From positions 620,001-684,000 of the forward strand of contig CAJNDT010006024.1 in the NCBI GenBank assembly GCA_905221615.1: 64,000 bases of DNA, in the 5' to 3' direction. The translations under genes were made by a program, and so were the position numbers. A model generated the notes under the pieces. That model did no database searches. It was not told the DNA's origin and saw only the letters and a program-made list of their open reading frames with translations. Shown in pieces: positions 1 to 9,499 of this stretch (its first letter is position 1; the number at the start of each line of letters is the position of its first letter). This DNA is from Symbiodinium sp. CCMP2592 (lineage: Eukaryota; Sar; Dinophyceae; Suessiales; Symbiodiniaceae).

Positions 1-3000
1 GGTGGGCCGCAAGTCGGCCACCACTCCAAAACTGCTTATTACAAGCAGCACAGGTAGTCCCGCTCACGAACTGCCGGAACTCCGCCGCTCTCCCATGCAC
101 CTTGAAGAAATGGACAGTGAGGCGGGCCTTGGAGGCAAAGAGCCGCTGGCAAGGCCAGCATTTCCACAACAGGCCTTCATTCCTCGGAGCAATCGGCTTC
201 TCGAGGGTGGCCCGAAGGGCCCATTGGCCCACCGCAATGACATCTCTCTTGCCTTCTTCGGCATGCGTGGCCTTCAACCGCCGCCCAACCCGTCGCTTGA
301 ACGCGGCGGGGTGCTCGCGGATCATGGCAACCCACAGAGGCCAGGATGCACCATCCAGGCCAGGCCAATCCGCCTTATCAGGTCCAACCACCCAAGCGAG
401 GTCTTCCTGCACCGTCTGTAGCCACGTTTGCTCCGCCTGGAGGGCCGCCCAGAGGAGCTCCGGCCCGGACGTCACCAAGGAGACAAGGAGGCTTAACCGA
501 GCTCGTCGGGCAACAAGGCTCAACTTCCAGCAACCAGTGACCAAATGGGCAACAGGGAGCGGGACGTGGAAGATTCGATCTCCCTTTACGGCTGTGCATA
601 AGAGCCGCCTGACCAGCCTGGAGTACGCATTGGCCAGGAGTGCCCATGCTTTCCCTCTCGGTACCCACAATCCAATGTTGAACAAGGAGGAGGTGACCAC
701 AGTGCTGAAGAGGGCAGCTCGAACTGGTAGAGCAAGATCACGGCGATTGAGGAGAAGTTTGCCCGCAGACTCATAAGCCTGCGTGGCCAGGGCTATTCTG
801 TGGCGGGCCTCAACGATGCCTGTGTTGTGGAGGTCAACAAATCCTCCAAGGTGACGGTATTGAGGGACAATGGGGACGCTGAGACCAATGTCGTCAAGCG
901 CCAGCAATGAGGCACCGCCCTTGAAGAAGTGACGACGAATCTTAACAGAGTCTCGGCCCTTCAGCTTCAGCATCATGCTGGTTTTGCCCACCTTCATATT
1001 GGGGCACAGTCCAAAGGCCCGACACGCATCCAACACAACTGTGGTGAGCCTGATGGCCCTTCGCATGATCTCCCAGCCAGTAGTAGCCGCTGTCGGGAAG
1101 GCACTGTCGTCAGCCCAAGTGCCATCCCATCCTGGCTGTCCAAGCCCTTGGAGCCCATCACCGTAGACGCCCACATCCAAGTCGGCCGGGAGGGTCACAA
1201 CGAGGTCCTCGACAACAGCCTGCTCGAAGATCAAGCACAACATCTTGCTGTAGATAAAAGCAAAGATGGTGTCAGCGAAGCTCTCGCCAGGTCTCGATCC
1301 TGCATAGGTCTTGCAGGCTTTTGTGCCATCCGTGTACCGCGAGCAGAACCACGTGTTGTAGTGGAGGTCTCTGATGACCTGTCGAAGGGCCGCCGGGACC
1401 CCAGCGTGGTTCATAAGGCCGCCTTCGCTGATCAGAGTCATGAGCTCCTTGAGCTCATCCGGGCCCATGTTGAACCTGCGAAAGATGTCGATGACCGTAG
1501 AGTCACGGCAAATATCTCCAACCGCCAGTTCTCGAATGACACTGTAGTAAGCACTCTTCGTGTCCAAGAACAACACGGCGTAGTTGAGCCCCAACTTGTT
1601 GCATCGGCGGATGTGAGCCAGGATGTACATCTCTGGAAACAGCACCGGCGCGGACTGCCGGGGTCCGCAGTGGAGGGGGTGCAGATTTTCCTGGGTGTAC
1701 TTACTCACTTTATTGCGGACCAGCCGGTGAAAACACTTGCCGACCGTGCTGCTCACGAAGAGGCTCCGGAAGTTTGCTACGTCTTGGCACGTTCCGGAGT
1801 TCTTGAAGGCCTCGTATAAGAGGCCCCCTCTCCACTGCGTCGGCTGCTTGGCCCAAACCATGGACTTCACGAAGAGGGGCAAGTACAAGGTCGCGAGCTC
1901 CGTGGAGGCAGTGGCCAAGACTTCCCCCGGGACATTGTCCAAACCCGGGGCCTTCCCTTTCGGTGTGGCCCGCATGACCGCTGCAACCTCAGAGTGAGTG
2001 GGCAGTAGGTCTAGACTCCATTCAACATCCTCCGTTGGCATAGGGGTGGCGGCTTGGTCAATGAGATCAGGCAGAGAGACAACATGACCTTCTTCCTGTC
2101 GCCCAAAGTGCTCCAGCCAAACATCATCAAGGGCCTGTCTGTTGCACACTTTTTCCCCACTGACGGGGTGCAGGAGGGCCGGCAGGGGCCTTTTTCGGCT
2201 CTTGGCTTGAGCCCCGCCCAGTCCAGCTGCCTTCGCTCGCCGGAGAATTTGGCCAGCACTCTGGTGCCCTTCCGTGAGCAGCTGGGAAAGGAAGCGTTGG
2301 CGATCCTCTGCTATGCATCTGTTGATGCGACTAGTCGCAAAACGGATGCCCCCAGCAGCAAGCTGGTACAGGACGCCCTGTTTTTGAAGCAGTGCAACGA
2401 AACCAGCATCTCTGTCCTCCTTCCATTGTCGGAACGCCCAGGCTACCAGATCCTGCCAAAGGCTCACTCGGCCTCGGGTTCGCTTCTTAAGTCTGAGCTT
2501 TGCCTCCCGCAGCTCCCAGGTGGCCGCCGAAATGAAACCAGCACGAGCTGCACCCCGCTCTACCAGAAAATGTGTCCGGAGGGTCTGTGTAAGCATATCC
2601 TGCAGCATTTGACAGTGGCGATCTGGGGGGACCTCCCACCCAGGCTGGCAGAACTGCCGGCATGCGTCGGCCAACAACAATTTGCCCTCAGCGGACATGA
2701 GCTTCGCCCGGTCGTATATCGGGCGGAGCAGGGAGCCACGCTTTCGCCCCGGGGTCAACCACCCTTTGAGACGAAGACTGACTAAACGGTGATCTTCCCG
2801 AGGGGCTCCGGTATCGAATTGCATCTGCACCTGGCTGTGGGCCTGAACCCAATCCATGTTGCCACCAATCGCAATGTAATCGATGCGGTGCTCGCTGCCC
2901 GTATGATGAACAAAGGTGGCGTCGCCATCAGGGTGTAGATGTCGGTAGGTGGACGGTATCCACATTCGGGCCTTCCCGAGGGCTTGTACGAACCGTCGCC

Positions 3001-6000
3001 CTATGGGGTCTGGGTCGCCAAATTCAACAGGCCCAGTTGTGTCCTCGACGCCTCCAGGGACCCTACCATTTAGGTCGATTCCAAGGATCACGAGGTCATC
3101 CTTTTTGGCCTGAATCAGTGTGTCCTCTAGACCACCGAGGAAGCCCTGCCACTCCGAACCCTTTGCCTCATACGGGCAATGGGCTGCCACAATGTAAAGC
3201 TTGAGCTCACATGTAGACACGCGTAGGCCGAGTAGGCGAGGCTCTTCGACCACAACTTCAATGTCATTCTCGTCCACACAAAGTGGTCCGCAGTCTCCCG
3301 TCATCAAGCCCAGTCGCCGGTGAATCCAAATCGCCGTACCCCATCTGGACAAGGATGCCGAAGACAGGCGAAGGTAGTTGCGCGTCCGAAGGAGGCCCAC
3401 CGATGATTTGGTTTCCTGAAACAGAACAACGTTGAACTTCAAATGGTCCAACTGGGCCTCCAGGTAGGCCGCCTTACACCCAAAGCCTTGCACGTTGAGT
3501 GTTCCAATAAGAAGCTCGAGGGGTTGCTGGGTGGGCGTCGCAGCTTGGCTAGTATCCACCACAGGCACCAGCTGCTGGGGCTGAAGCCTATACCCATCAT
3601 CCTCAAATTGACCCCATTCGAGTCGCCCATCCCTGACATTCATTGTGCCATCACGTTGGGCACGAAAGGCCGTAGCCATCCACGCCAGGTCGACGGACTG
3701 AAACTCGTAGCATATCTCGACAGGTGGTTTCCCAAAGGGGCAGATTCCCCGCGCAGCGGCTTTGGCGATCACATCGCTCAACTCATTCCATGGGTCCTGA
3801 TCGTGGGCCTTGACGTGGGAGAAACCAAGAGAAAGGCCCGGTTGCTCACGGAGGTACTGTTCCAGGTGGTGAGCTCTCCCTCCGAAGTCGTCTGGGGCCT
3901 GCCAAGAGCCCACCGCTGCATAGCCCGCCGCCATACAGTCGAAGTAGACCTTGTATTGGCAGGTCGGCAGCAACGTTCTGAATTGCAGGATCCATAACAT
4001 GGCAGTCGCGACTGCTATCTGTTCCGCCCGCAGGGCAAGTGGAGCTTGCAGAGGCCACGGGGTTGCGTTGTTGCCGACCAACTGGTCACTGAGCACTCCA
4101 AAGAGAGCCATGCATAATCCCGCTCGTAACAGGATCGTGACAGCATATCCGCTGCGGTCGGGCTTGGTACTAGCAGAGCCATCAGTGTAGAGACAGACTT
4201 CTAGCTCATCAGCTCCCGGGCATTGGGCAATTAGCTGTCTCCAATCAATGGTTGTCTCGAGTGCTTCGGCCGTCACAGACTTGACAGTGATGTCCCGGAG
4301 TTCCGGGTCGACCCAAGTTGTAGGCCACGGTTTTTGACCAGCACCCCAACCAGGTGGGAGCTCAGGTAGGGCCACTGAGTCTCTCGTGAGATCAAAGGCA
4401 GGGGGCGGCAAGTGGTCCGCAAGGCGCAGAGCTCGGTTGTCCCTTCGGGTGGGTGACCGGCTCCGTTCATTGACTGGTCTTGGTGGAGGCGGTCCTCTAG
4501 GAACATCATCATCCAGCATCGTCTGGGACGAGGGGTCATAGGAACTCTCAGAACCTTGAGAGTCACCCTCCTCTGGATTATCATCAAGGCCACCGTCTGA
4601 AGAAGACGTGAGGTCAGCCATACATCGAAGAGCTACCTCCACTGTGTCGCCGTCCTCGACATGAACATCACCTTCCCGACCGACTTGGCGACCTCCATAG
4701 ACAACGACCGTGTAGCCCTCAACAACCTCAATTTGTAGGGCCTCCACATAACGACCCGGGTTGAACCGGTGGTTCTGGACGGCGACCCACTGTGGCCATA
4801 TTCCAATACCCCGGAGGTCGACAAAGACAATCTGTGTGCTTGGTCTGTGGTGGGTGGCCGCATCCACAACAGCCACAATCGTGTGGACACGGAGTCCACA
4901 CCAATTCATGCGCCGAGGGCGCTCAGTAGGCGCCCTCAGCCAAAAGGTGTCAATCGCCTTGTCAAGTTCCCGGACCACCACTGTGCTCGGGGTGTCCGCT
5001 GTGCCACGGACAGCTCGATGCAGATGTTGTTCTCGCTCGGTTTGGAAAGCGATGAGCTTCACATCGGCCGGCAGAGGGTGCTCGCTCCGGGGGTTCCAAT
5101 GGTCCGGCTCACTGAGTCGATCCTCCAGCGCTCCAGACCATACTGGTGTGGTGCCGCGGGGCATGATTTTCACCAACATTCCTTGGACTGGCCTCCTGGA
5201 TTCATCCGGGCCCAAGGGTGCCAGGTCCCCTCCAATAAACACCTCCACGGGGGCATTCTGGTCAAACTCAGCGTACTGGAGGACCGAATATCTGGTGAGG
5301 GGTCCCACATGGTAGTAGGCGAAGATTTCCTTGTTGGCCTCGCGTGCATCTAAGAGGACTCCGCACTTGTCCGAGTGGATGACCCAGTCCGGGAGCAGCA
5401 TTACGGATCCATAGTCATCATGGAGCTGGGGCTTGATCGTCACGACATACTTCAACCAGCTCTGCGCCATGGCGTTTCTGCTGTCCCTGGCCATATCAAA
5501 GACCTCCTCGATCGAGATGGGAAACTCATACGCCACATCGACACTTTCAGGGCCACAAAACGGGGACGTGACCCATACCGAGATGTGGTGGGCTGTTGGT
5601 GCCCCTGGGTCTCGTTGTACTTCTTGTTCAAGGTCTGGTCCAGGGTCAGGCCGAGGGAGCTGTTCAGGTCCAGACGGGTGAACATGCCCTGGAAGTAGTC
5701 CTCCACTGTAGAGAGGCCTGGACCAAATCAAGGTGGCTACGGCCTGGGCGCTCTGCTCATCGGGAGTATGAAGCCCAGCACATCGGTAGGCTTCCGGTTC
5801 CAGGGGCTTCACAGCCTGCACTTGCCCAATGAGGCCAAGGGCCAGCGGGATTGCAGCCCAGATGGGCCTCACCCCCACGCCCTTACGAGATTGGGCAAAC
5901 GGCCGGTTCCATAGCACGTGGTAGCCATGGGTCAACAGCAGGGAGCTCATGACCACCCAGCTGACAGTGCAGCCCACCCCAAACCACCATATCTCATATT

Positions 6001-6085
6001 GGTGGCAAAGCAGCTCGAAGAGGTTCACGAGCCACTCAAACATCATCGCCCACACATCTAAGAGATTCCATACTCTTAAGAACAT
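1..6085 (-). CDS. LINE ORF2 polyprotein: RNase H - AP endonuclease - reverse transcriptase - zinc fingers (C-terminus off the window)
   Basis: This enzyme should nick target DNA and copy its own RNA by target-primed reverse transcription. I translated the frame line by line and found no stop from 6085 to 1 (more than 2,000 codons). Residues are counted from the ATG at 6085. Hydrophobic stretches at about 5-45 and 75-90 could be two or three membrane helices. RNase H spans about 630-775, with LYTDGS, RAEQIAVATA, VYFDCMAAGYA and HVKAHDQDPWNELSD. The AP endonuclease spans about 855-1105, with GTLNVQGFG, QETKSS, GIDLNGRV and PREDHRLV. The RT spans about 1375-1750, with KAPGLDNVPGE, NFRSLFVSSTVGK, VLFLDTKSAYYSV, GSRPGESFADT, TWADDSAF (catalytic Asp pair near 1659) and YRHLGG. 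A C2H2-like finger lies near 1977 (CWPC...HFFKVH), and a second begins near 2012 (CAAC...H). The frame is also open upstream across ORF1, so the start is uncertain; 6085 is the first ATG after the ORF1 stop. ORF2 is in the -1 frame relative to ORF1. Confidence 0.9.
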   Translation of the reverse strand, partial: MFLRVWNLLDVWAMMFEWLVNLFELLCHQYEIWWFGVGCTVSWVVMSSLLLTHGYHVLWNRPFAQSRKGVGVRPIWAAIPLALGLIGQVQAVKPLEPEAYRCAGLHTPDEQSAQAVATLIWSRPLYSGGLLPGHVHPSGPEQLPRPDPGPDLEQEVQRDPGAPTAHHISVWVTSPFCGPESVDVAYEFPISIEEVFDMARDSRNAMAQSWLKYVVTIKPQLHDDYGSVMLLPDWVIHSDKCGVLLDAREANKEIFAYYHVGPLTRYSVLQYAEFDQNAPVEVFIGGDLAPLGPDESRRPVQGMLVKIMPRGTTPVWSGALEDRLSEPDHWNPRSEHPLPADVKLIAFQTEREQHLHRAVRGTADTPSTVVVRELDKAIDTFWLRAPTERPRRMNWCGLRVHTIVAVVDAATHHRPSTQIVFVDLRGIGIWPQWVAVQNHRFNPGRYVEALQIEVVEGYTVVVYGGRQVGREGDVHVEDGDTVEVALRCMADLTSSSDGGLDDNPEEGDSQGSESSYDPSSQTMLDDDVPRGPPPPRPVNERSRSPTRRDNRALRLADHLPPPAFDLTRDSVALPELPPGWGAGQKPWPTTWVDPELRDITVKSVTAEALETTIDWRQLIAQCPGADELEVCLYTDGSASTKPDRSGYAVTILLRAGLCMALFGVLSDQLVGNNATPWPLQAPLALRAEQIAVATAMLWILQFRTLLPTCQYKVYFDCMAAGYAAVGSWQAPDDFGGRAHHLEQYLREQPGLSLGFSHVKAHDQDPWNELSDVIAKAAARGICPFGKPPVEICYEFQSVDLAWMATAFRAQRDGTMNVRDGRLEWGQFEDDGYRLQPQQLVPVVDTSQAATPTQQPLELLIGTLNVQGFGCKAAYLEAQLDHLKFNVVLFQETKSSVGLLRTRNYLRLSSASLSRWGTAIWIHRRLGLMTGDCGPLCVDENDIEVVVEEPRLLGLRVSTCELKLYIVAAHCPYEAKGSEWQGFLGGLEDTLIQAKKDDLVILGIDLNGRVPGGVEDTTGPVEFGDPDPIGRRFVQALGKARMWIPSTYRHLHPDGDATFVHHTGSEHRIDYIAIGGNMDWVQAHSQVQMQFDTGAPREDHRLVSLRLKGWLTPGRKRGSLLRPIYDRAKLMSAEGKLLLADACRQFCQPGWEVPPDRHCQMLQDMLTQTLRTHFLVERGAARAGFISAATWELREAKLRLKKRTRGRVSLWQDLVAWAFRQWKEDRDAGFVALLQKQGVLYQLAAGGIRFATSRINRCIAEDRQRFLSQLLTEGHQSAGQILRRAKAAGLGGAQAKSRKRPLPALLHPVSGEKVCNRQALDDVWLEHFGRQEEGHVVSLPDLIDQAATPMPTEDVEWSLDLLPTHSEVAAVMRATPKGKAPGLDNVPGEVLATASTELATLYLPLFVKSMVWAKQPTQWRGGLLYEAFKNSGTCQDVANFRSLFVSSTVGKCFHRLVRNKVSKYTQENLHPLHCGPRQSAPVLFPEMYILAHIRRCNKLGLNYAVLFLDTKSAYYSVIRELAVGDICRDSTVIDIFRRFNMGPDELKELMTLISEGGLMNHAGVPAALRQVIRDLHYNTWFCSRYTDGTKACKTYAGSRPGESFADTIFAFIYSKMLCLIFEQAVVEDLVVTLPADLDVGVYGDGLQGLGQPGWDGTWADDSAFPTAATTGWEIMRRAIRLTTVVLDACRAFGLCPNMKVGKTSMMLKLKGRDSVKIRRHFFKGGASLLALDDIGLSVPIVPQYRHLGGFVDLHNTGIVEARHRIALATQAYESAGKLLLNRRDLALPVRAALFSTVVTSSLFNIGLWVPRGKAWALLANAYSRLVRRLLCTAVKGDRIFHVPLPVAHLVTGCWKLSLVARRARLSLLVSLVTSGPELLWAALQAEQTWLQTVQEDLAWVVGPDKADWPGLDGASWPLWVAMIREHPAAFKRRVGRRLKATHAEEGKRDVIAVGQWALRATLEKPIAPRNEGLLWKCWPCQRLFASKARLTVHFFKVHGRAAEFRQFVSGTTCAACNKQFWSGGRLAAH

Positions 6086-6198
6086 CACCTCCTCATTGTC
6101 AGTGCCATGAGGCTGCAGGACACACCGAAAAAGCCCACAGTCCTCGCCGCCAGGGTCATATTGCACTCCCCGCGGCCGGCTGCTCACAACACCCTGTT

Positions 6199-7257
6199 TC
6201 ACAGGGGCTGATTGCCCTCGCCAGCATTGACTCCCGTCTGGCCGAGGTTCGCCACCAGCTCGTCCTCGTCGGCCTCGGCCTCTGCATCGATCACCTCCAA
6301 GCTTCTGGCCTCCGCCAACTTTTCGCTCAAGGTTGGCCCTGCCGGAAGTTTGGTTTGCGGCTTCCGGCCCTGCTCTTTGACAGGCGTCCGCCTGGTGACC
6401 GATCGTGACCTCGTCCTCTGTGTCAGCCCTGGGGATGGCAGGTGCAAGGATGTCGTAGGCGAGGACATATACGGATCCTTGGCCAGCTCGGTAGCTGGCA
6501 GGGCCCCAAAGTCGGCCGGGCCATTTCCCTTCACCATGGCCGCCAGGAGCGGAGTGGTAGTACCGCGCTTCTGGGCTGTTGCCGGCTGTGGCGGCGTGGC
6601 AGGGGCCACGTGGGGCCTCGCCCTTGGCGGGGTACTCGGCGCATTCAGGACCGACCTCAGTCGTCGCTGCACCATGGCCACCGCTTCCTCTGCCATCTCC
6701 GCCTCGCTGTCCTCGTTCGTGCCCATGAGCGCATCCCAGGCCTGGTCCGCCTCGGGGTTGTCGGTCTCGCCGGGCTTGGCCAGGAGCACCTCTGGGTTGG
6801 CAATGGCCTCCTGCAGGTTCTGGAACGCCAGCTTCTGGGCCTCCTGGCTCTCCTGCAACTCCTGGTCGATCTTGCTCACACGCTTGAGGTACTTCTCGCG
6901 CTCCATGGTGAACTTCTTCTTCATTTCCCGCTGCATTTGTCCCCATTCGTCGTCCATCTGCGTGCGCTCCTCCGCCAGTTTTCGTGCCTTCACCTCCGCC
7001 TTTCTGGCGTTCGTCACCATTTTTTGTATGGATCGGACGAGCCCAGCGGCCTCCGAGGTTTCTGGAGGCTTGGTTGAAGCTGGCTGCTGTGGAGTAGTCG
7101 CAGCCGGAGTCCTCGAATAGGACTGGAACGATGGGTCCTCCCATCCGTACTCCTGGCCGTCGGCATCCCAGCCCGAGTACGAAGCATAGTCCGATCGCCA
7201 TCCCTGTCTGGCATATCCACTTCCTTTCCATAGTCCCCATTGTGGCTTCTTTCCCAT
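6199..7257 (-). CDS. LINE ORF1, coiled-coil putative nucleic-acid-binding protein
   Basis: 352 codons directly upstream of ORF2. Residues 1-60 are rich in Gly, Tyr, Trp and Ser. Residues about 75-170 are highly charged and heptad-like (runs such as KAEVKARKLAEER and EREKYLKRVSKIDQELQ), which reads as a long coiled coil. The C-terminal half is low-complexity, rich in Pro, Thr and Arg, and ends in an acidic stretch (DAEAEADEDELVAN). No CCHC knuckle or RRM was seen. In LINEs with two ORFs the first protein usually oligomerises and coats the RNA; that role is inferred from position and the coiled coil, not from a matched domain. The frame is open for about 57 more codons upstream of the ATG at 7257, up to a TAG near 7432, but holds no other ATG. 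The stop lies 114 nt before the first ORF2 ATG. Confidence 0.75.
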   Translation of the reverse strand: MGKKPQWGLWKGSGYARQGWRSDYASYSGWDADGQEYGWEDPSFQSYSRTPAATTPQQPASTKPPETSEAAGLVRSIQKMVTNARKAEVKARKLAEERTQMDDEWGQMQREMKKKFTMEREKYLKRVSKIDQELQESQEAQKLAFQNLQEAIANPEVLLAKPGETDNPEADQAWDALMGTNEDSEAEMAEEAVAMVQRRLRSVLNAPSTPPRARPHVAPATPPQPATAQKRGTTTPLLAAMVKGNGPADFGALPATELAKDPYMSSPTTSLHLPSPGLTQRTRSRSVTRRTPVKEQGRKPQTKLPAGPTLSEKLAEARSLEVIDAEAEADEDELVANLGQTGVNAGEGNQPL

Positions 7258-7512
7258 CGACTTCTTCGTTTTGTAGAGGGGCTTGGAGTGGTGGCTCTGG
7301 AGGAGCTTGACGTCTCTAGCCCACGGCTCGTGGTTCCTCCCACGCAGGGATCGAATCCTCTTACGAGCAGCTGAACGCCTCCGCCGCAGAGCACGATGCC
7401 AGGTGGGAGAAGCGGGAATGTTGGGAGCGATCTACGCGTGCAGTAAGCACTGGGGCAAGGGCAATACTCTGGGCGCTTCGCCCTCGGCTCGATCCCAAAC
7501 CCTAGGGGTTTA

Positions 7513-7513
7513 C

Positions 7514-7552
<39 letters not shown>
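7513..7552. repeat. (TA)n microsatellite
   Basis: About 20 near-perfect TA units directly right of the LINE. This marks the change from GC-rich element DNA to low-complexity host DNA. Confidence 0.95.
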
Positions 7553-7556
<4 letters not shown>

Positions 7557-7560
7557 AAAA

Positions 7561-7652
7561 TAGGGGTTTAGAGTTTGAGGGTTTGAGGGGTTTAGGGTAG
7601 GGCTTTGGGGGTTTAGGGGTTTTAGGGTTTATGGAGTTTATGGGGTTTAGGG
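7561..7652 (+). repeat. Degenerate telomere-like (TTTAGGG)n tract
   Basis: Repeats of GGGTTTAGGG and GGGTTTGAGGG with variable G-run length. TTTAGGG is the plant-type telomere unit and is also used by dinoflagellates. The tract is interstitial and heavily mutated. Confidence 0.8.
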
Positions 7653-9228
7653 GGCCTGGGCCTGGGGGTTTTGGGCTGGGAGGGTCCGCAAGGAGGCTAC
7701 GAATCTGTGTACGGGCTTCCGCCACCTTCGGTCGTTCGGTTGCGCTCTGCAACCAGCCCCCCTGAATCCTCATGCCGGGATGGCCTTGAGTCGTAAATGT
7801 GGTTTATCTTGGATAGTCTAGCTTATCGCCATAGTCAATGGGCTGCAACATGTTGTCAAGCTCTGAACTCCACCTCATGAGAGTTTAAGACAGATTCTCG
7901 TAATGGAGGCTGTTAGGAGTGGTGCGGCTCTTGCAGGAGTGCTGAAATTTTCTTATGCCCGGTATTTACTTTAAAGCCCGAGGTGCTAGGATCCCAGAAT
8001 TCAACAGGCATCTGGGACTTTGCTGTCTTCATGGTTGTCGGGGGTTTGGCGTTTAGGATGATCTGGGTTCTTCGGGCTTGAGGGACTTTGAAGGTTAAGA
8101 TAGAAATTTGAGTACTTCGGACTTGACAGGGTGTAGCGCGTTGGAGTCTCAGTTTTCTTGGTTCCAGGAGGTCAGGAGTTTTGGGTTTAGGATACCATAT
8201 GCTTTCACCCCCCACTTCCTTCCAGCTCCTTCAGATCAACAGGGGAACGCTCCCGTAATTCATCGCCGATCGGAGCCTAGGGGGTCATGTTCTTGGCTTA
8301 GAGTTTAGGGTTGAGGATTTAGGGTTCAGGGTTTAAGGGTTTAGGGTTTAAGGGTTCGGGGTTTAAGGGTTTAGGGTTTAGGAGTTTAGGGTTTAAGGGT
8401 TTAGGGGTTAGGGTTCAGGGTCTGGAGGTCATGATTTTCGGGGCTTCAGGATCCCCCGGAGCCGAGGGGGGACACAGCCGGAGCATGGAGGATGTAGGTT
8501 CAAAAGAATTAAGTAAACGAATAAGTAACATGATAAATACAGGTGTAAAATACATATGTGTGTGTGTATATACAATAAGAATAGTAAGTAAGTAAGTACA
8601 TAACCATATATATATATATATATGTGGACGTTGAGTGCTTCAGGCGGTTTAAATCCTCAGGTTTGACCCTCAGGGTCTCAAGTGTGGGCTCGAGGGTTGA
8701 ATATGGGTTTTGTTTGGCAGTCGAGTCTTTTGCTTGGGCTGGGCTTCATCCTTCAGTTAGTGTTAGTGTCGTTCTAAGCCGCTTGGACAGGTTTTGCTGC
8801 ATGTAGCAATCATTTATGCGGCGTCAAGTGTAAGGCTACCGCGGTCGCCGAGAGGGATTTGCAACAGCTCGCTACCTTTTCAAGGTATATGTACATATGG
8901 AACCTTGACCTTGGTGTTTTGTTCCATCCCTGCACTGCTGCTAGCTTGCCTGGAAGACAATCTTGGCCCTGGAACTCCTGCGTGCTTATAGTCATATTGA
9001 ATCAGCAAAAACATTACTAGTGTTTGAAAGAAGTCATCATTCTCACAATCACAATAGTCATATTTTAGATGGTTTTCGTCAGTTCGTAGCACGGATCCCC
9101 ACCCCTTGCAAGCCCTATTGACAAGCCAAGATCCCTAACCGCCACACGCGAAGGGTTTTAGGGTTTAGGGTTTTTTTGGCTCCTCCTAGATTAGGGTTTA
9201 GGGTGGAGGGTTTAGGCCCCTACTTCGA
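7653..9228. other. Intergenic stretch without a supported gene
   Basis: Open frames here are short (100 codons or fewer) and match nothing I recognise. The stretch holds a telomere-like tract (8293-8427), short TA/GT runs at 8556-8622, and single TTTAGGG units near 9155-9215. No RNA gene was seen. Confidence 0.6.
8293..8427 (+). repeat. Degenerate telomere-like (TTTAGGG)n tract
   Basis: About 15 units of TTTAGGG or TTTAAGGG and near variants in the same orientation, for example GGGTTTAAGGGTTTAGGG repeated several times. It is one of the longest such tracts in the window. Confidence 0.85.
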
Positions 9229-9350
9229 TATAAGGGAGTTTCCGAAAATAGGGGACCCTAATATGGTACCCTAAACAGTAGGATCCTTATCATAAGGATC
9301 CCAAAATATACGGTACCCCTAATTATCCTAATTTTCGGAAACTCCCATAT
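9229..9350. mobile_element. Palindromic MITE-like element, family C copy 1
   Basis: Terminal inverted repeats GGGAGTTTCCGAAAAT and the complement ATTTTCGGAAACTCCC enclose a near-palindromic interior with GTACC and AGTAGGATCCTTAT. About 120 bp, no coding capacity. Flanks read ATAA and ATAT. It is the best-preserved of the family C copies. Confidence 0.85.
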
Positions 9351-9499
9351 GGCAGAGCTTCCAGGTTGCATGCCAAGACTCGAGACGCACCGCGCACGGC
9401 GCCAGGCGCAGCGCGCACAGCGCAGAGCTGAGCCATCAAAGTTGCAGGTTTGGCGTTTGAGCCTGGAGTTGCGGGTTTTGGGGGATTCAGATTCAGAAG

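Larger units (their letters stand above)
1..7440 (-). mobile_element. Non-LTR (LINE-type) retrotransposon, 3' end beyond the window edge
   Basis: Two minus-strand reading frames are laid out as in a two-ORF LINE: a coiled-coil ORF1 (7257 to 6199) followed by a very long ORF2 (6085 to beyond 1) with RNase H, AP endonuclease, reverse transcriptase and zinc-finger motifs. The region is visibly more GC-rich than the AT- and microsatellite-rich DNA to its right. The upstream border is not sharp. An in-frame stop ahead of ORF1 lies near 7432-7434, and sequence between there and the (TA)n tract at 7513 may be 5' UTR or host DNA. The 3' UTR, tail and target duplication lie outside the window. No frameshift or stop was found in the ORF2 frame, so this could be a young or active copy. 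Confidence 0.9.

Noticed and set aside
2..5832. Plus-strand open frames of 180-300 codons over the first 6 kb (for example 929-1819, 2054-2785, 4769-5353)
   Set aside because: They are antisense shadows of the continuous minus-strand LINE ORF2, which carries clear enzyme motifs; the plus-strand translations do not.
6212..7120. 302-codon plus-strand frame opposite LINE ORF1
   Set aside because: Rich in Ser/Ala from reverse-reading a GC-rich coiled-coil gene; no independent support.
7561..8427. Telomere or chromosome end
   Set aside because: Tracts are short, degenerate, in both orientations and flanked by unique sequence.
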